Below, one piece after another: positions 31,379-42,472 of a DNA stretch of 64,000 nucleotides. The DNA is from Gilliamella sp. B3022 (lineage in GTDB: Bacteria > Pseudomonadota > Gammaproteobacteria > Enterobacterales > Orbaceae): positions 1,523,306-1,587,305 of the forward strand of contig NZ_CP071867.1 in NCBI RefSeq assembly GCF_028751545.1. Reading direction: 5' to 3'. Under the pieces are notes generated by a model, which saw only the letters and a list, made by a program, of their open reading frames with translations, searched no databases and had not been told where the DNA came from. Both the position numbers and the translations under genes were made by a program. Every line of letters begins with the position of its first letter. The first letter of the stretch is position 1.

Positions 31379-32311
31379 ATGAATATTCGTGATTTGGAAT
31401 ATTTTGTTTCGTTAGCTGAGTTTCGTCATTTTCGTAAAGCTGCTGATGCTTGCAATGTGAGTCAACCAACTTTAAGTGGACAAATCAGAAAATTGGAAGA
31501 TGAACTAGGCGTGATGTTATTAGAACGTACTAGTCGCAAAGTATTATTTACTCAAACAGGTATGATGCTTGTTGAGCAAGCTAAAGAGATATTACGCAAT
31601 ATTCAAATCCTTAAAGAGATGGCTAGTCGCCAAGGGGAAGAGATGTCAGGTCCGATGCATATTGGTTTAATACCAACTATTGCTCCTTATTTATTACCAC
31701 ATGTAATAACTGTACTACATGAATCTTTTCCTCAATTAGAGCTTTATTTACATGAAGCACAAACTGCTAATATTGTCGCTCAACTTGAAAGTGGTAAATT
31801 AGATTGCGCAATAATTGCACAAGTAAAAGAAACGGCGCAATTTATTGAACTTCCATTATTTAATGAGCCAATGTTTTTAGCTGTTCCAGCAAACGATGAG
31901 TTAGCAAATAAACAAACAGTTAAACTTTCTAATTTAAAAGGTCAAAAATTCTTAATGTTGGAAGATGGGCACTGTTTACGTGAACATGCTATGGGATATT
32001 GTTTTCAAGTAGGTATTGATGAAGATAAACAATTTAAAGCAACAAGCTTAGAAACCTTGCGTAGTATGATTTCTGCGGGTCGAGGAATAACTTTATTTCC
32101 TGAGCTAGCTGCTCCAAATGAGCGAATGAGAGATAATATTTGCTATATTCCTTGTACCGATCCGATTCCAGTACGTAGTATTGCTTTGATTTATAGACCT
32201 GGTTCACCTTTGCGTTCACGTTATGAAACAATTGCAAAAACGATTCGCGAACATATGCCAAAAGTATTTGCAGAAAAAGAACGTTTGTTAAAATCAATAA
32301 ATATAAAATGA
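31379..32311 (+). CDS. oxyR: Peroxide-sensing LysR-type regulator OxyR
   Basis: Transcription factor that activates antioxidant genes when peroxide forms an intramolecular disulfide. The 310 residues comprise the N-terminal winged helix-turn-helix ([22 protein letters not shown], quoted in part; residues 1-60) and the regulatory domain. Both redox cysteines are at the canonical positions, Cys199 (DGHCLR) and Cys208 (GYCFQ). The stop overlaps the fabR start (ATGA), so the two are translationally coupled. sthA, which lies between oxyR and fabR in E. coli, is absent. Confidence 0.97.
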   Translation: MNIRDLEYFVSLAEFRHFRKAADACNVSQPTLSGQIRKLEDELGVMLLERTSRKVLFTQTGMMLVEQAKEILRNIQILKEMASRQGEEMSGPMHIGLIPTIAPYLLPHVITVLHESFPQLELYLHEAQTANIVAQLESGKLDCAIIAQVKETAQFIELPLFNEPMFLAVPANDELANKQTVKLSNLKGQKFLMLEDGHCLREHAMGYCFQVGIDEDKQFKATSLETLRSMISAGRGITLFPELAAPNERMRDNICYIPCTDPIPVRSIALIYRPGSPLRSRYETIAKTIREHMPKVFAEKERLLKSINIK

Positions 32312-32952
32312 AAAACATTAAAACAAGTGGCGTACGTGCACAGCAGAAAGAGAGAACTCGTCGATCATTAATTGATGCGGCGTTTAATCAACTAAATGCC
32401 GAGCAGGGTTTTGCCAGTTTGAGCTTGCGTGAAGTTGCTCGAGAAGCTGGTATTGCTGCAACATCGTTTTATCGACATTTTCGTGATATGGATGAATTGG
32501 GTTTAGCTATGGTTGATGAAAGTGGTTTAACCCTTCGCCAATTGTTGCGCCAAGCGCGAAAACGTATTGAAAAAGGTGGTAGCGTGTTGCGTACTTCTGT
32601 AACAACGTTTATTGAATTTATTGATAAAAATCCTAAAGTTTTTTTACTATTACTTCGTGAAAAGGCAGGGACATCATCGGCATTTCGATCAGCCATTGCA
32701 CGTGAAATTCAACATTTTATTGAAGAATTAGTTGATTATTTGGATAATGCTAACAAAATGCCTCATCATTATAACGAAGCTCAAGCTGAAGCAATGGTAA
32801 CTATTGCTTTTAATGCGGGAGCGGAAGCGATTGATTTTGATACCATTCAACGTCAAAGATTAATCGAAGATCTTATTTTCCAGCTTCGAATGGTTTCACG
32901 AGGTGCTTATTATCTTTATCACAAAGAATTAATAAAGCAAGGAAAAAGATAA
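32308..32952 (+). CDS. fabR: TetR-family repressor of unsaturated fatty acid synthesis FabR
   Basis: Represses fabA/fabB in response to the unsaturated to saturated acyl-CoA/ACP ratio. 214 residues with an N-terminal TetR helix-turn-helix ([20 protein letters not shown]) and the FabR-specific ligand domain ([27 protein letters not shown]). It begins inside the oxyR stop codon (ATGA overlap), suggesting co-expression with the peroxide regulator. Confidence 0.94.
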   Translation: MKNIKTSGVRAQQKERTRRSLIDAAFNQLNAEQGFASLSLREVAREAGIAATSFYRHFRDMDELGLAMVDESGLTLRQLLRQARKRIEKGGSVLRTSVTTFIEFIDKNPKVFLLLLREKAGTSSAFRSAIAREIQHFIEELVDYLDNANKMPHHYNEAQAEAMVTIAFNAGAEAIDFDTIQRQRLIEDLIFQLRMVSRGAYYLYHKELIKQGKR

Positions 32953-33309
32953 TTACAATTTTTTATACTAAAATGTATGGTTAACCTAAAGCTTTTTAAC
33001 AAGAATTAACTTACTAGATTGTTTATTTATTACTTGACTAAATAAAGTAAACTATTAATTAACCAGTTGTAATATTTATATTGTTATCAATTAAGTATAG
33101 CTGTTAAAGTTCAAAATAGTCACATTTTTCAGTAGGTATGCATTGAATGACTCAATACTACTTGGGCTTAATTTTTATTTAATTTTCACTTTTATCAATT
33201 ATACATATTCAGATATAGGATTTAAGTGAATCTATTACAGTAAAGAAAGTAGCCCATCTTTGAGCATAGCAACATGGTATTGACCAAAGAATCAATAAGA
33301 TAGTTTAAT
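32953..33309. other. Gene-free AT-rich DNA after fabR
   Basis: 357 bp without a supportable gene. It may contain the decayed 5' part and promoter of the hydrolase pseudogene that follows. Confidence 0.5.
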
Positions 33310-34154
33310 GGTTGTGATAATGCCATTTTTTAAGGTTCTATTTAATGCAACACCTGTTTCAGATTACTGTAAACATCCCCTAATTTTTTTTCGCATGGTT
33401 ATGGTGGCAGTTGGCAAAATTTAAGTTGGCTTGCCTATGAACTGGCCAAAAAGGAAGTATTTTGTTGCCACACCAAATCATCCAGGTACAAAATTCTTTA
33501 ATAATGATATTCAACAATCCTTTAAATTATGGCTACGCCAACAAGATTTAAGTAAAACAATTGATTCTTTAGAAGAAGACGAGACTTTAGCAAACAATAT
33601 TGATATTGGATAATATATCAGCGATTAAGCATTCCCTTGGCGGCTGAAGGGTAATCGCACTTACTGGAGCAAAATTTGATACTGAGCTTTTTAAGCAAAA
33701 CTGTACAATTCATGCCCATTTGAAAGCTTGCCAATTAGTGACTGAACTTGGCCTTGATAATTCTAAATTAAATAAAATTTTATTCGATCCAAGAATAAAA
33801 TCATTTATCTCTTTGGATGCGGGATTAGTCAGAGGTTTTACTTCAGAAAGTTTAAAAGATGTTTAAAATTCTTTCTTTAATTATTGATGCAAGAGTCGAT
33901 GTTGGCGATATGGATGCAAAACTTGGCTTAGGCTATTTATACAGTTTCTGTTAACTTATACGGTGATACCAGATGCAATGCATTTTAGTTTTATACAAGT
34001 TTGTAAACCTAAGGCGATAGCGATATTAGAACAAGAAGCTCGAAGCGAAGGCATTATTTGTAAGGATGGAGGGAAACGGACTCGAGCCGAAATTCATCGT
34101 GAAATAATTAAACAAATTACTACTTTTTTAGCTCAAATAAATTTAAACTCTTAA
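33310..34154 (+). pseudogene. Dienelactone-hydrolase-like alpha/beta hydrolase, decayed
   Basis: Translating the three plus frames in pieces gives a continuous alpha/beta-hydrolase: NATPVSDY and PLIFF, then FSHGYGGSWQNLSWLAYELAKK (in parts; from about 33390), YFVATPNHPG and DLSKTIDSLEEDE (33431-33613 frame), HSLGG carrying the expected nucleophile Ser but followed directly by a stop (about 33635), a long Ala/Asp-containing stretch to DAGLVRGFTSESLKDV, and VIPDAMHFSFIQ with the expected catalytic His (33963-34154). At least three frameshifts and two in-frame stops make it non-functional. Closest recognised type is the predicted dienelactone hydrolase group; substrate unknown. Confidence 0.78.
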
Positions 34155-34161
34155 CTCTTAT

Positions 34162-34192
34162 AATATTACTGCGGCTAGGCCGCAGTAATATT
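34162..34192. terminator. 14-bp perfect hairpin between hydrolase remnant and pntB
   Basis: AATATTACTGCGGC (34162-34175) and its exact complement (34179-34192) with a 3-base loop TAG. Plus-strand tail is TTTTG-like (TTGTATTA), minus-strand tail ATTATAAG. Its place just past the convergent pntB stop suggests a bidirectional terminator. Confidence 0.65.
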
Positions 34193-34219
34193 TTGTATTA
34201 TCTATAAGACTAATTGTCA

Positions 34220-35614
34220 TTAAAGATTTTGTAACACTTTTTCAACACTATCTTTGGCATCACCAAATAGCATATAACTATTTTCTTTGAAGAACAGTGG
34301 ATTTTGAACGCCGGCATAACCGGTATTCATTGAGCGTTTAGAAATGATAACCGTTTTAGCTTTCCAAACTTCAAGAACTGGCATACCTGCGATAGGGCTA
34401 TTTGGATCTTCTTCCGCCGCTGGATTAACCGTATCATTTGCACCAATGACCCATACAACATCCGTATCAGGGAAGTCGTCATTGATTTCGTCCATTTCAA
34501 GCACGATATCGTAAGGTACTTTCGCTTCGGCTAATAATACATTCATATGCCCCGGTAAACGCCCGGCAACAGGGTGGATACCAAATCTCACTTCAATACC
34601 CATAGCTCGTAGTTTTTCAGTAATATTGCTCACCGCGCCTTGTGCTTGTGCAACCGCCATACCATAACCTGGAACAATAATAACTGAGCGTGCTTCTTTC
34701 AAGGTTTGTGCAACTTCAGCGGGTTGAATTTCGCGATATTCACCTTGTTCTTCTTCTGAAGAGCTTGATGAGCTGCCATCGCTACCAAAACCACCGGCAA
34801 TTACGCTGATAAATGAGCGATTCATTGCTTTACACATAATATAAGAAAGAATTGCACCAGAAGAACCCACTAACGCACCTGTTACAATTAGAAGGTCATT
34901 TTGTAGCATAAAGCCTGCCGCTGCTGCAGCCCAACCAGAATAAGAATTGAGCATTGAGATAACAACAGGCATATCTGCACCACCAATCGATGCTACAAGG
35001 TGGAAACCAAACACTAATGCAATAATAGTCATAATAAGTAAACAAATTAGAGCGCCAGCACCAGTTTGTATATTGATAAATGTAAACATCAAAATAACAG
35101 ATATAACTATTGCAGCTAGATTTAGATAGTGTTTATTTGGAAGAGATAATGGTTTTGAACTAATTTTACCATTTAACTTTCCAAAGGCTACAATTGAACC
35201 TGAAAAGGTAACCGCACCAATAAATACACCTACAAAAATTTCAATTAAATGAACTGTTATTTCATTTGCTGAAAATGTAACCATATGCGGATCTAAAAAG
35301 CTGTTTATACCAACAAGAACGGCTGCCATTCCAACAAAGCTATGTAGCAAAGCAACCAATTCAGGCATTTGTGTCATTTCAACATTTTTTGCTAGGTATA
35401 AACCAATAGCAGCACCGATAATCATGGCAATAATGATCCAGTGTAATCCACCATTTATGCTGGCAATTGCTGCGATAAGGGCTATTGCCATACCGATCAT
35501 ACCGTAGATGTTTCCTGATTTGGCTGATTCTTGATTGGAAAGACCTCGTAAACTGAATATAAAAAGTAATGCAGCAATAACATAGGCTGCTTGAATAATT
35601 CCGTTACTTAACAT
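34220..35614 (-). CDS. pntB: NAD(P) transhydrogenase subunit beta PntB
   Basis: Membrane subunit of the proton-translocating transhydrogenase that makes NADPH from NADH using proton motive force. 464 residues: about nine membrane helices (1-260), a Ser-rich linker ([10 protein letters not shown]), then the NADP(H)-binding domain III (about 290-464) with the nucleotide-binding [11 protein letters not shown] and [17 protein letters not shown]. It lies 15 bp downstream of pntA. With sthA absent from the local oxyR-fabR neighbourhood, PntAB may be an important NADPH balance system here. Confidence 0.96.
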   Translation of the reverse strand: MLSNGIIQAAYVIAALLFIFSLRGLSNQESAKSGNIYGMIGMAIALIAAIASINGGLHWIIIAMIIGAAIGLYLAKNVEMTQMPELVALLHSFVGMAAVLVGINSFLDPHMVTFSANEITVHLIEIFVGVFIGAVTFSGSIVAFGKLNGKISSKPLSLPNKHYLNLAAIVISVILMFTFINIQTGAGALICLLIMTIIALVFGFHLVASIGGADMPVVISMLNSYSGWAAAAAGFMLQNDLLIVTGALVGSSGAILSYIMCKAMNRSFISVIAGGFGSDGSSSSSSEEEQGEYREIQPAEVAQTLKEARSVIIVPGYGMAVAQAQGAVSNITEKLRAMGIEVRFGIHPVAGRLPGHMNVLLAEAKVPYDIVLEMDEINDDFPDTDVVWVIGANDTVNPAAEEDPNSPIAGMPVLEVWKAKTVIISKRSMNTGYAGVQNPLFFKENSYMLFGDAKDSVEKVLQNL

Positions 35615-35629
35615 TATTGATTCTCTCCT

Positions 35630-37162
35630 TTATTTACCACGTTGGAACATTTTTAGCATTCTTTGGGTAACAAAGAATCCACCAAAAATATTGATACTCG
35701 CAATCAAAATAGCAATAAATGCAATTGCTGTTGTTAAGCCATTATCATCGCCGACTTGCAATATAGCCCCAACTAATATAATTCCGGAAATAGCATTCGT
35801 TACAGACATAAGTGGTGTATGCAAAGAATGGGTAACATTCCATACAACGTAATAACCAACAACGCAAGATAGCGCAAATACAGTAAAATGCCCTAAGAAG
35901 CTTTCAGGTACCGAGTTTGCTAACCAGAAGTAAGCAATAATAATTAACGCTAAAATCCCATATTTTTTCTGAGGATCCATTGGCTTTGGTTCTGGTTTTG
36001 CAATAGGATCGGCTGCTTTTTTCTGAGGTTGGGCAGATACTTGAATTGGTGGCGCAGGCCAAGTGATTTCTTTATCTTTGACTACAGTTACTCCACGAAT
36101 AACCACATCTTCAAAATTGATGTCAATATTGCCATCTTTCTCTTTAGCAAGCAATTTTAATAAATTAACAATGTTAGTCCCATAAAGTTGAGATGCTTGA
36201 GTTGGCATACGATTAGCTAAATCAGTATAGCCAACAATTTTTACATTATTATCTGTTTCAAATATTTCGCCAGGTTTAGTTAATTCGCAGTTGCCTCCTG
36301 TTAAGGCTGCTAAATCAACTATAACGCTACCAGGTTTCATTGATTCAATCATTTCTTTCGAAATAAGTTTTGGTGCTGGTTTACCTGGTATTAGTGCTGT
36401 AGTTATAATGATATCTACATCTTTTGCTTGGTCTGCAAATAATGCCATTTCAGCTTCAATAAAAGCAGCAGACATTTGTTTCGCATAACCGTCACCTGAA
36501 CCAGATTCTTCTTCGAAATCTAACTCTAAGAAGTCAGCGCCCATACTATTAATTTGTTCTGCAACTTCTGGACGCGTATCAAATGCTCGAACAATAGCAC
36601 CTAAACTAACTGCTGCACCAATTGCTGCAAGACCAGCAACACCTGCACCAATTACCAAAACTTTTGCTGGTGGCACTTTTCCTGCTGCCGTTACTTGCCC
36701 AGTGAAGAATCGTCCGAATTGATTTGCTGCTTCAATAACAGATCGATAGCCAGCAATATTAGACATGGAACTTAATGCATCAAGTGACTGAGCACGTGAG
36801 ATACGTGGAACACAATCCATAGCCATTACAGTTATATTTTTAGCTGCAAGCTGTTCTAAAAGCGCTTGATGTTGGGCTGGATAAATATAACTAATGAGAG
36901 TTAACCCCTCCTTCATTAGTGAAATTTCTTCATCCGTTGGTGCATGGAATTTTAAGATAAGGTCATTTTGCCAAATCTCTTGATTATTTTGAATTGTTGC
37001 TCCAGCATCAATAAATGCTTGATCTTCAAAATGAGCAGCGTGTCCTGCACCTTGTTCTACAGAGACTGTAAATCCAAGTTTTAACAGTTGTCCAACTGTT
37101 TGGGGAGTTGCTGCAACTCTAGCTTCATTGGCTAACCGTTCTTTGGGTATACCGATATGCAT
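35630..37162 (-). CDS. pntA: NAD(P) transhydrogenase subunit alpha PntA
   Basis: Cytosolic NAD(H)-binding subunit of the same enzyme. 510 residues: alanine-dehydrogenase-like N-terminal and NAD-binding domain I (about 1-380; [35 protein letters not shown]) followed by a Pro/Lys-rich linker and about four C-terminal membrane helices. First gene of pntAB. Its promoter must lie in the AT-rich region above 37162. Confidence 0.96.
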   Translation of the reverse strand: MHIGIPKERLANEARVAATPQTVGQLLKLGFTVSVEQGAGHAAHFEDQAFIDAGATIQNNQEIWQNDLILKFHAPTDEEISLMKEGLTLISYIYPAQHQALLEQLAAKNITVMAMDCVPRISRAQSLDALSSMSNIAGYRSVIEAANQFGRFFTGQVTAAGKVPPAKVLVIGAGVAGLAAIGAAVSLGAIVRAFDTRPEVAEQINSMGADFLELDFEEESGSGDGYAKQMSAAFIEAEMALFADQAKDVDIIITTALIPGKPAPKLISKEMIESMKPGSVIVDLAALTGGNCELTKPGEIFETDNNVKIVGYTDLANRMPTQASQLYGTNIVNLLKLLAKEKDGNIDINFEDVVIRGVTVVKDKEITWPAPPIQVSAQPQKKAADPIAKPEPKPMDPQKKYGILALIIIAYFWLANSVPESFLGHFTVFALSCVVGYYVVWNVTHSLHTPLMSVTNAISGIILVGAILQVGDDNGLTTAIAFIAILIASINIFGGFFVTQRMLKMFQRGK

Positions 37163-37583
37163 TGCATTTCATCCTTATGTTAAAGTGAGTTGGTAATAGT
37201 ACTTTGATTCTAGCATAAAATTGCGGCAGAGCGAGTAGGTAATTTATTTTTTATTATTCAGTCCACATTATTATTTTTAATAATATTATAAGATCATATC
37301 AATAAATACGCTCAATAATGAAAACGGGTAATAAGGATTAAAATAATAATATGATTATTTATGCTAAAAAATTGTTGCTTTTTTAATATTTTTTTCTATT
37401 TTTAAAGCAATTGACCATATTTAAGTTTAGTTCTATTTGCTTCAGTTTTACTTCATAAGATATGATAATAAATACTTTTTTAATGTTTCAATTTATATTT
37501 AATGCAAATTAGGTAGTTAAAACATGAATTTATTTTTTTTAGACATAAAATAAAAAGCAAGAAAAAATAACAGGCAACAATTA
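37163..37583. other. AT-rich intergenic region upstream of pntA
   Basis: About 420 bp with no gene visible. Contains the pntA promoter by position; otherwise only poly-A/T runs. Confidence 0.5.
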
Positions 37584-38345
37584 TATTTTGGGTTCATTCA
37601 ATATTAACATCATTGCTTAAGTAGCAATTTTTTTAAAAGGTTGTAAATCGCTATTATCTAAAAAATATCATAAATTCAAATTGATTAATGATATTAATCT
37701 GGTTTTTTTATTAATAATATTGAAGGAAAGTTCATTTTTATTCCAAAGTTGGAAAAAATTAATACGTATACTTCATATAAATCTAAGAAATAGCCAATAG
37801 GTAATGCAATGATTTATGTTTTAAAAGAACCTATAATTGTTATTTCTCTTAGGTCAATTTAACAATTACTGATAAAGAAATTGTAATGTTAGAACCTTAT
37901 TTAGAAAAATCTGATATTTTATTAGTTCAACTTGAAAATATTATTAATGCTGTTTTTCATACAATGAAATTACCTAAATATGTAAGAGTAAAAGTTGTAT
38001 TTGACCCTGCTTCATACTCTTTAAATATCATCCAATTATTATCCCAAATAACACCGAGGCAAATTTAATGCGGCTAATTTAGATACTGCAAAACTTGCAA
38101 CTCGAAAAATATATTTAATAGGTATTCAAACCGTTATTGTTATTTTTAGTAGTAAAAATTTACTGATTTTGATGGGATAGATCCTTAATACATTAACTCT
38201 TTTTAGCCATAACTTTAGATACAATAGGTACAAAAGATATTTTTAATGATGTGTTTTATAAATTACAGGAAAAAGATGAATCACTTTACCAATAAGCGAT
38301 TTATGCTTCTTTGTCAATAGACAATTAAGAAGCATAAAAAAATGC
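37584..38345 (+). pseudogene. Ribokinase-like (PfkB family) sugar kinase remnant
   Basis: Pieces in shifting plus frames spell a PfkB-family kinase: LGSFNINIIA near 37590, LLSKKYHKFK, GNAMIYVLKE (about 37801), then the longest intact part, VNLTITDKEIVMLEPYLEK onward to the QLLSQITP region (37855-38068), and AITLDTIGTKDIFNDVFYKL, AIYASLSI (38200-38320). The catalytic anion-hole motif DTxGAGD has decayed to DTIGTKD, and the conserved GGKGANQA segment is unreadable. Multiple frameshifts and stops. It sits just before a nucleoside hydrolase remnant and an MFS gene, consistent with a former ribonucleoside salvage operon. Confidence 0.78.
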
Positions 38346-38407
38346 CATTTCATCAGAGTATATTTTACAAAATGACTAACAAATCAATTTTCTATAGGAA
38401 ATGATTT

Positions 38408-38665
38408 ATGACAAATCAACCAAAAAAAATTATTTTAGATTATGATCTCTGTCATCATGATACTTTCGCGATTTTATTGGCACAGGGTGATCCTGATATT
38501 GAATTAGCAGCTATTAAACCCTTAGTGAAAAAAGTCGACATAGCACAAGATATTTATAATGATTCAAATTTGGATAGACGAGTACAATCAAAAACCAGTA
38601 TACAGTTAAACCCAATACATACAATTAATTTATATATTGATTCTTTAAACGCACCAATGAGGTAA
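38408..38665 (+). pseudogene. Inosine/uridine nucleoside hydrolase, internally deleted and truncated
   Basis: An 85-codon open frame beginning like a nucleoside hydrolase (KKIILDYDLCHHDTFAILLAQGDPDIELAAI), but the family calcium-binding signature DxDPGxDD has become DYDLCHHD. The sequence then jumps straight to what in family members is a later segment (KPLVKKVDIAQDIYNDSNLD), and stops after NLYIDSL; normal members are about 310 residues. So about 40 residues are deleted and the C-terminal two thirds is lost. AGGAAA precedes the ATG. Its end supplies TGAGG, the ribosome-binding site of the MFS gene, which may be why the frame survives. Confidence 0.78.
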
Positions 38666-38669
38666 ATGC

Positions 38670-40058
38670 ATGATAGATCAAAGTAAGGAAAAGAAAAATA
38701 TTATAACATTAATGGTTGCGTTACTTGCAGCTTGTACTGCATTTCAACTTAATGCAAGCATGTTAAGTCCAGTATTAGTAACCATAGCTAACGAGCTAGG
38801 GACCAATGATGCGGCCGTAGGTTTATCGCAAACCTCTTTTTTTACAGCTGCAGCGTTATTTTCTCTATTTTTGCCACGCTTGAGTGATATAAAAGGCCGT
38901 AAGAAAGTATTAACCTTTATGTTGCTTATTATGACATTTGGTACAATACTAGCAGCACTAGCACCTAATATAGAAGTATTGTATGCAGCACGAATTATAC
39001 AAGGTGTATCAGGTCCTGTTGTACCACTTTGTTTATTGATGCTTAGTTATGAAGTAAAAGATGCCAAACAATATGGAATGTTAATGGGAATTATTACAGC
39101 AGTAAATGGTGGTATTGCTGGTGTTGATGCAATTGCGGGTGGTTTACTTGCTACATATTTTGGTTTCCGTTCAGTTTTTTGGGTTATTGCGGTCGTTGCT
39201 GCTATTTCTACCTATTTTGTCTATCGTTTTTCTCCAGAATCAAAACCATCAGCGGGAACTAAAATGGATTGGATAGGTGTTCTGTTCATTGTAATGACGA
39301 TTGCAGCTTTACTGTTAGCACTTAATGAGGCCGGCAATATTGGTAGTGCCAATTGGCTTTATGTCATTGGACTCACACTGATTGCTATTGTTTGTTTTAT
39401 GTTATTTTGGTGCACAGAAAAACGCAATAAACAACCATTGGTAACAATTGAACATTTAAAAAGAAGGTCAACTTGGGCTTTACTCTTAACGACAACATTA
39501 ACCATGACAGGTATTTTTGCAATAGTTAATGGTTTAGTTATGTCAATAGCACAAAATCATGAATTAGGTTTCGGACTTGATCCTGATTGGGCATCACTCA
39601 TTTTTCTTACACCATATGCATTAATTGGTTGGCTTGTGGGTCCGTTCTCAGGTCGTTTAGCGCCAACGATGGGATATAATAATGTATTAAAATTAGGTTT
39701 ATTGGGTTGTATCATTAGTATTTTAGTAATTATGTTCTATGGTGTTTACTCGTTAACAATTTTATCCATTTGCGTTATAGCACTTGGAATTTTTTATGCA
39801 GGAATGGCTAATATTATCTTAAATGGATTAGGTATTGTTTTATCGCCATCAGAAAATCCAGGATTTTTACCTGGTATGAATGCAGGTGCCTTTAATTTAG
39901 GCGCAGGATTAAGTTTTGCATTGTTACCCGCTATACAAATGGTAAATGCTAATACTATCAAAGGTTATTTTAATGGTATGTTATTGGGATTGATCATTAC
40001 TATTTTAGCTTTACTTTGCAGCTTTTTAATTCCTCGACCTATTAATGCAGAGTTATAA
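38670..40058 (+). CDS. MFS transporter, possibly for nucleosides
   Basis: 462-residue polytopic membrane protein with at least 12 hydrophobic helices and the major facilitator motif A between helices 2 and 3 (RLSDIKGRKKV). The frame is intact and well composed. Ribosome-binding site TGAGG at 38658-38662 lies inside the end of the preceding remnant. The upstream ribokinase and nucleoside hydrolase remnants suggest that it once imported a ribonucleoside; by sequence alone it could equally be a drug efflux-type DHA2-like carrier. A good terminator follows. Confidence 0.8.
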   Translation: MIDQSKEKKNIITLMVALLAACTAFQLNASMLSPVLVTIANELGTNDAAVGLSQTSFFTAAALFSLFLPRLSDIKGRKKVLTFMLLIMTFGTILAALAPNIEVLYAARIIQGVSGPVVPLCLLMLSYEVKDAKQYGMLMGIITAVNGGIAGVDAIAGGLLATYFGFRSVFWVIAVVAAISTYFVYRFSPESKPSAGTKMDWIGVLFIVMTIAALLLALNEAGNIGSANWLYVIGLTLIAIVCFMLFWCTEKRNKQPLVTIEHLKRRSTWALLLTTTLTMTGIFAIVNGLVMSIAQNHELGFGLDPDWASLIFLTPYALIGWLVGPFSGRLAPTMGYNNVLKLGLLGCIISILVIMFYGVYSLTILSICVIALGIFYAGMANIILNGLGIVLSPSENPGFLPGMNAGAFNLGAGLSFALLPAIQMVNANTIKGYFNGMLLGLIITILALLCSFLIPRPINAEL

Positions 40059-40077
40059 AAAGTATAAATTTTTAATG

Positions 40078-40106
40078 AATCCTAGATAATATTATCTAGG
40101 ATTTTT
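40078..40106 (+). terminator. Rho-independent terminator after MFS gene
   Basis: Stem AATCCTAGATA (40078-40088) / TATCTAGGATT (40093-40103) with a 4-base loop and TTTTT tail. Confidence 0.85.
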
Positions 40107-41149
40107 AGCTTTGAGTGTAATAAATATATTGTTTCTGTCATTGGCTTACTACTATTTATGATTTGATGTTTTTCGAAAATCTATGTTCTACGATTTGGGT
40201 ATTAAAGTAAAAACTAATATTATGAAGAATTTGTCTTCAGTAACTAACTTGCTATTTTTAATAGTAAACTAATTTCAATACAAATAACATTAAAGCCTTT
40301 TTAGGAACAATAATATCAACTTTTGGTTATTATCAGTTTTTTTAAAGATTAATTTAAATTATTTCCCAATTTAATCATTTCAGAAACTTTTAAGAAAGGT
40401 TTACCATCTTCATAAGTAATAATAGAAACTGTTTTACCATATATTAATTTTGTCAGACCAGTTTTAGGTAGGATTTGTAATGGAATATCTCCAATTATTT
40501 CAAAATTAGTTAAAATAATAAATAATTTACGCTATATTTTATGACATAATTACCTGAAGTAATGTCTGGAACTTGATTTATAGGTAAATTAACATATTTT
40601 CTTCAGTGTTTTTTGTCCAACATCTGTAATTAAAATCCATCCTCATCACTGATTTTTTTCCAATAGTTCAATAGTAATAGAGTTACTGCGGGTTTTTTAT
40701 AAAGTATTATGTAATCTAATCAATTGGATAGACATAAATATGCTTTTATTCAACCGATTGCAATTGAGATACCACAAGTAGGGGAGAATGTTAGAGTTCT
40801 AAAAGAAGTGGCAAAATTTGATAACATCAAAAGCAACATTTTACGCATATGTTAACCTAATTTTTAAAAAATAATGAATTTTCTTTTATGTTTGGTATTG
40901 TCACGTTGAGTATAGGTGCCAGTTAAGATAAATTTGACGAATGCAATATAAAATCTAAAATGAGGCTATATAAATGTTCATTTACTGTTATTCAATCATC
41001 TAATCGTAAATCTTAAGCTTGGTTATTTTTAACTAGTACAAATTGTTATATAATCGATAATATTTGTCTTTTTAATCTCTATATTGTATTTATTAAACTT
41101 TTTTAAGGTATTTTTATATAAAACGATACGTTAATCTAAGGAAACCTCT
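40107..41149. other. Decayed DNA with unassigned coding remnants
   Basis: About 1 kb without an intact gene. On the minus strand, about 40349-40700, broken frames resemble a protein C-terminus: YVNLPINQVPDITSGNYVIK, then in another frame FEIIGDIPLQILPKTG, YGKTVSIITYEDGKPFLKV and a stop at 40349. On the plus strand around 40727-40856 a short open stretch contains YAFIQPIAIEIPQVGENV. Neither could be assigned to a family. The last part is the promoter region of mukF. Confidence 0.4.
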
Positions 41150-42472
41150 ATGTTGGATTTTTCCCAAACAGTACCTGAACTGGTCTCTTGGGCAAAAAAG
41201 AATGATTTTTCAATTACTTTACCTGTTGAAAGGTTAGCTTTTTTATTGGCTATTGCTGTATTAAATAGTGAGCGTTTTGATGGTGAAATGACTGAATCGG
41301 AATTAATTGATGCTTTTCGGCATGTTTCACAGATTTTCGAACAAAGTGAAGATACCATCACTGTACGAGCCAATAATGCCATTAATGATTTAGTGCGTCA
41401 GCATCTAATTACACGTTTTACAAGTGAAATGACTGATGGCTATTCAATTTATCGTTTAACTCCCCTTGGAATTGGGATTTCTGATTATTATATTCGACAG
41501 CGGGAATTTTCTTCACTGCGTTTATCCATCCAATTATCCATTGTGGCACAAGAATTGAAACGTGCTGCCGATGCAGCTGTCGAAGGGGGGGATGATTTAC
41601 ATTGGCATAGAAATGTCTTTGCTCCTTTAAAATATTCGGTTGCTGAAATTTTTGATAGCATTGATATAACGCAACGTGTTATGGATGAGCAGCAAGTTGA
41701 TGTAAAACGAAATATTTCTGCATTATTAAGCCAAGATTGGCAAGCTGCAATTAGTAGCTGTGAGGGATTGTTAACGGAGACATCACAAACACTTCGTGAG
41801 TTGCAAGACACTTTAGCTGCTGCAGGCGATAAACTACAAGCCAGTTTGTTATTAATTCAAGACGCAACACTGGATCATCCTGAACTTGATAAAATTAACA
41901 ATGTAGTATTAGATTTACAAAGTAAATTAGATCGAATTATAGGTTGGGGGCAAAAAGCGATAGATCTTTGGATAGGTTATGATAGACATGTTCATAAATT
42001 TATCCGAACAGCGATCGATTTAGATAAAAACCGTGTATTTTCACAACGGTTACGAAAATCAATTCAGAATTATTTTGATATGCCATGGTCTCTTACATTC
42101 GCAAATGCTGATCGTTTACTCGATATGCGTGATGAAGAACTCGCACTACACGAAGCAGAAGTGACAGGTGAATTACCTTCAGAACTTGAATTTGAAATGA
42201 TAGAAGAGATTCAAGAACATATTATTATGCATATCGAACAAAATTTGTTGATTTTTAAACAAGAAAATAAACCACTTGATATTGGTATAGCAATTTGTAA
42301 CTATTTGGCACAATTCCCACGCGAACAACATTTTGATATAGCAAGGTTATTTATCGATCAGGCTATTCGACTTGGTATTGCCAAAGATGATTTACTCGGT
42401 ATACCCAGCGAATGGAAACCTATTAACGATTATGGAGCTAAGGTACAAGCACATGTCATCAACAGATACTAA
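41150..42472 (+). CDS. mukF: Chromosome partition protein MukF (kleisin)
   Basis: Kleisin subunit that bridges the MukB heads and binds MukE in the MukBEF condensin. 440 residues with the N-terminal winged-helix dimerisation domain ([19 protein letters not shown]..., start of protein), a central helical region and the C-terminal winged helix that contacts the MukB cap. AAGGAAA precedes the ATG. First gene of mukFEB; smtA/cmoM, usually just upstream, is absent. Confidence 0.96.
   Translation: MLDFSQTVPELVSWAKKNDFSITLPVERLAFLLAIAVLNSERFDGEMTESELIDAFRHVSQIFEQSEDTITVRANNAINDLVRQHLITRFTSEMTDGYSIYRLTPLGIGISDYYIRQREFSSLRLSIQLSIVAQELKRAADAAVEGGDDLHWHRNVFAPLKYSVAEIFDSIDITQRVMDEQQVDVKRNISALLSQDWQAAISSCEGLLTETSQTLRELQDTLAAAGDKLQASLLLIQDATLDHPELDKINNVVLDLQSKLDRIIGWGQKAIDLWIGYDRHVHKFIRTAIDLDKNRVFSQRLRKSIQNYFDMPWSLTFANADRLLDMRDEELALHEAEVTGELPSELEFEMIEEIQEHIIMHIEQNLLIFKQENKPLDIGIAICNYLAQFPREQHFDIARLFIDQAIRLGIAKDDLLGIPSEWKPINDYGAKVQAHVINRY

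Noticed and set aside
41488-41811. 107-codon minus-strand frame inside mukF
   Set aside because: Antisense to a clearly coding gene, Cys/Ser-rich and without a domain.
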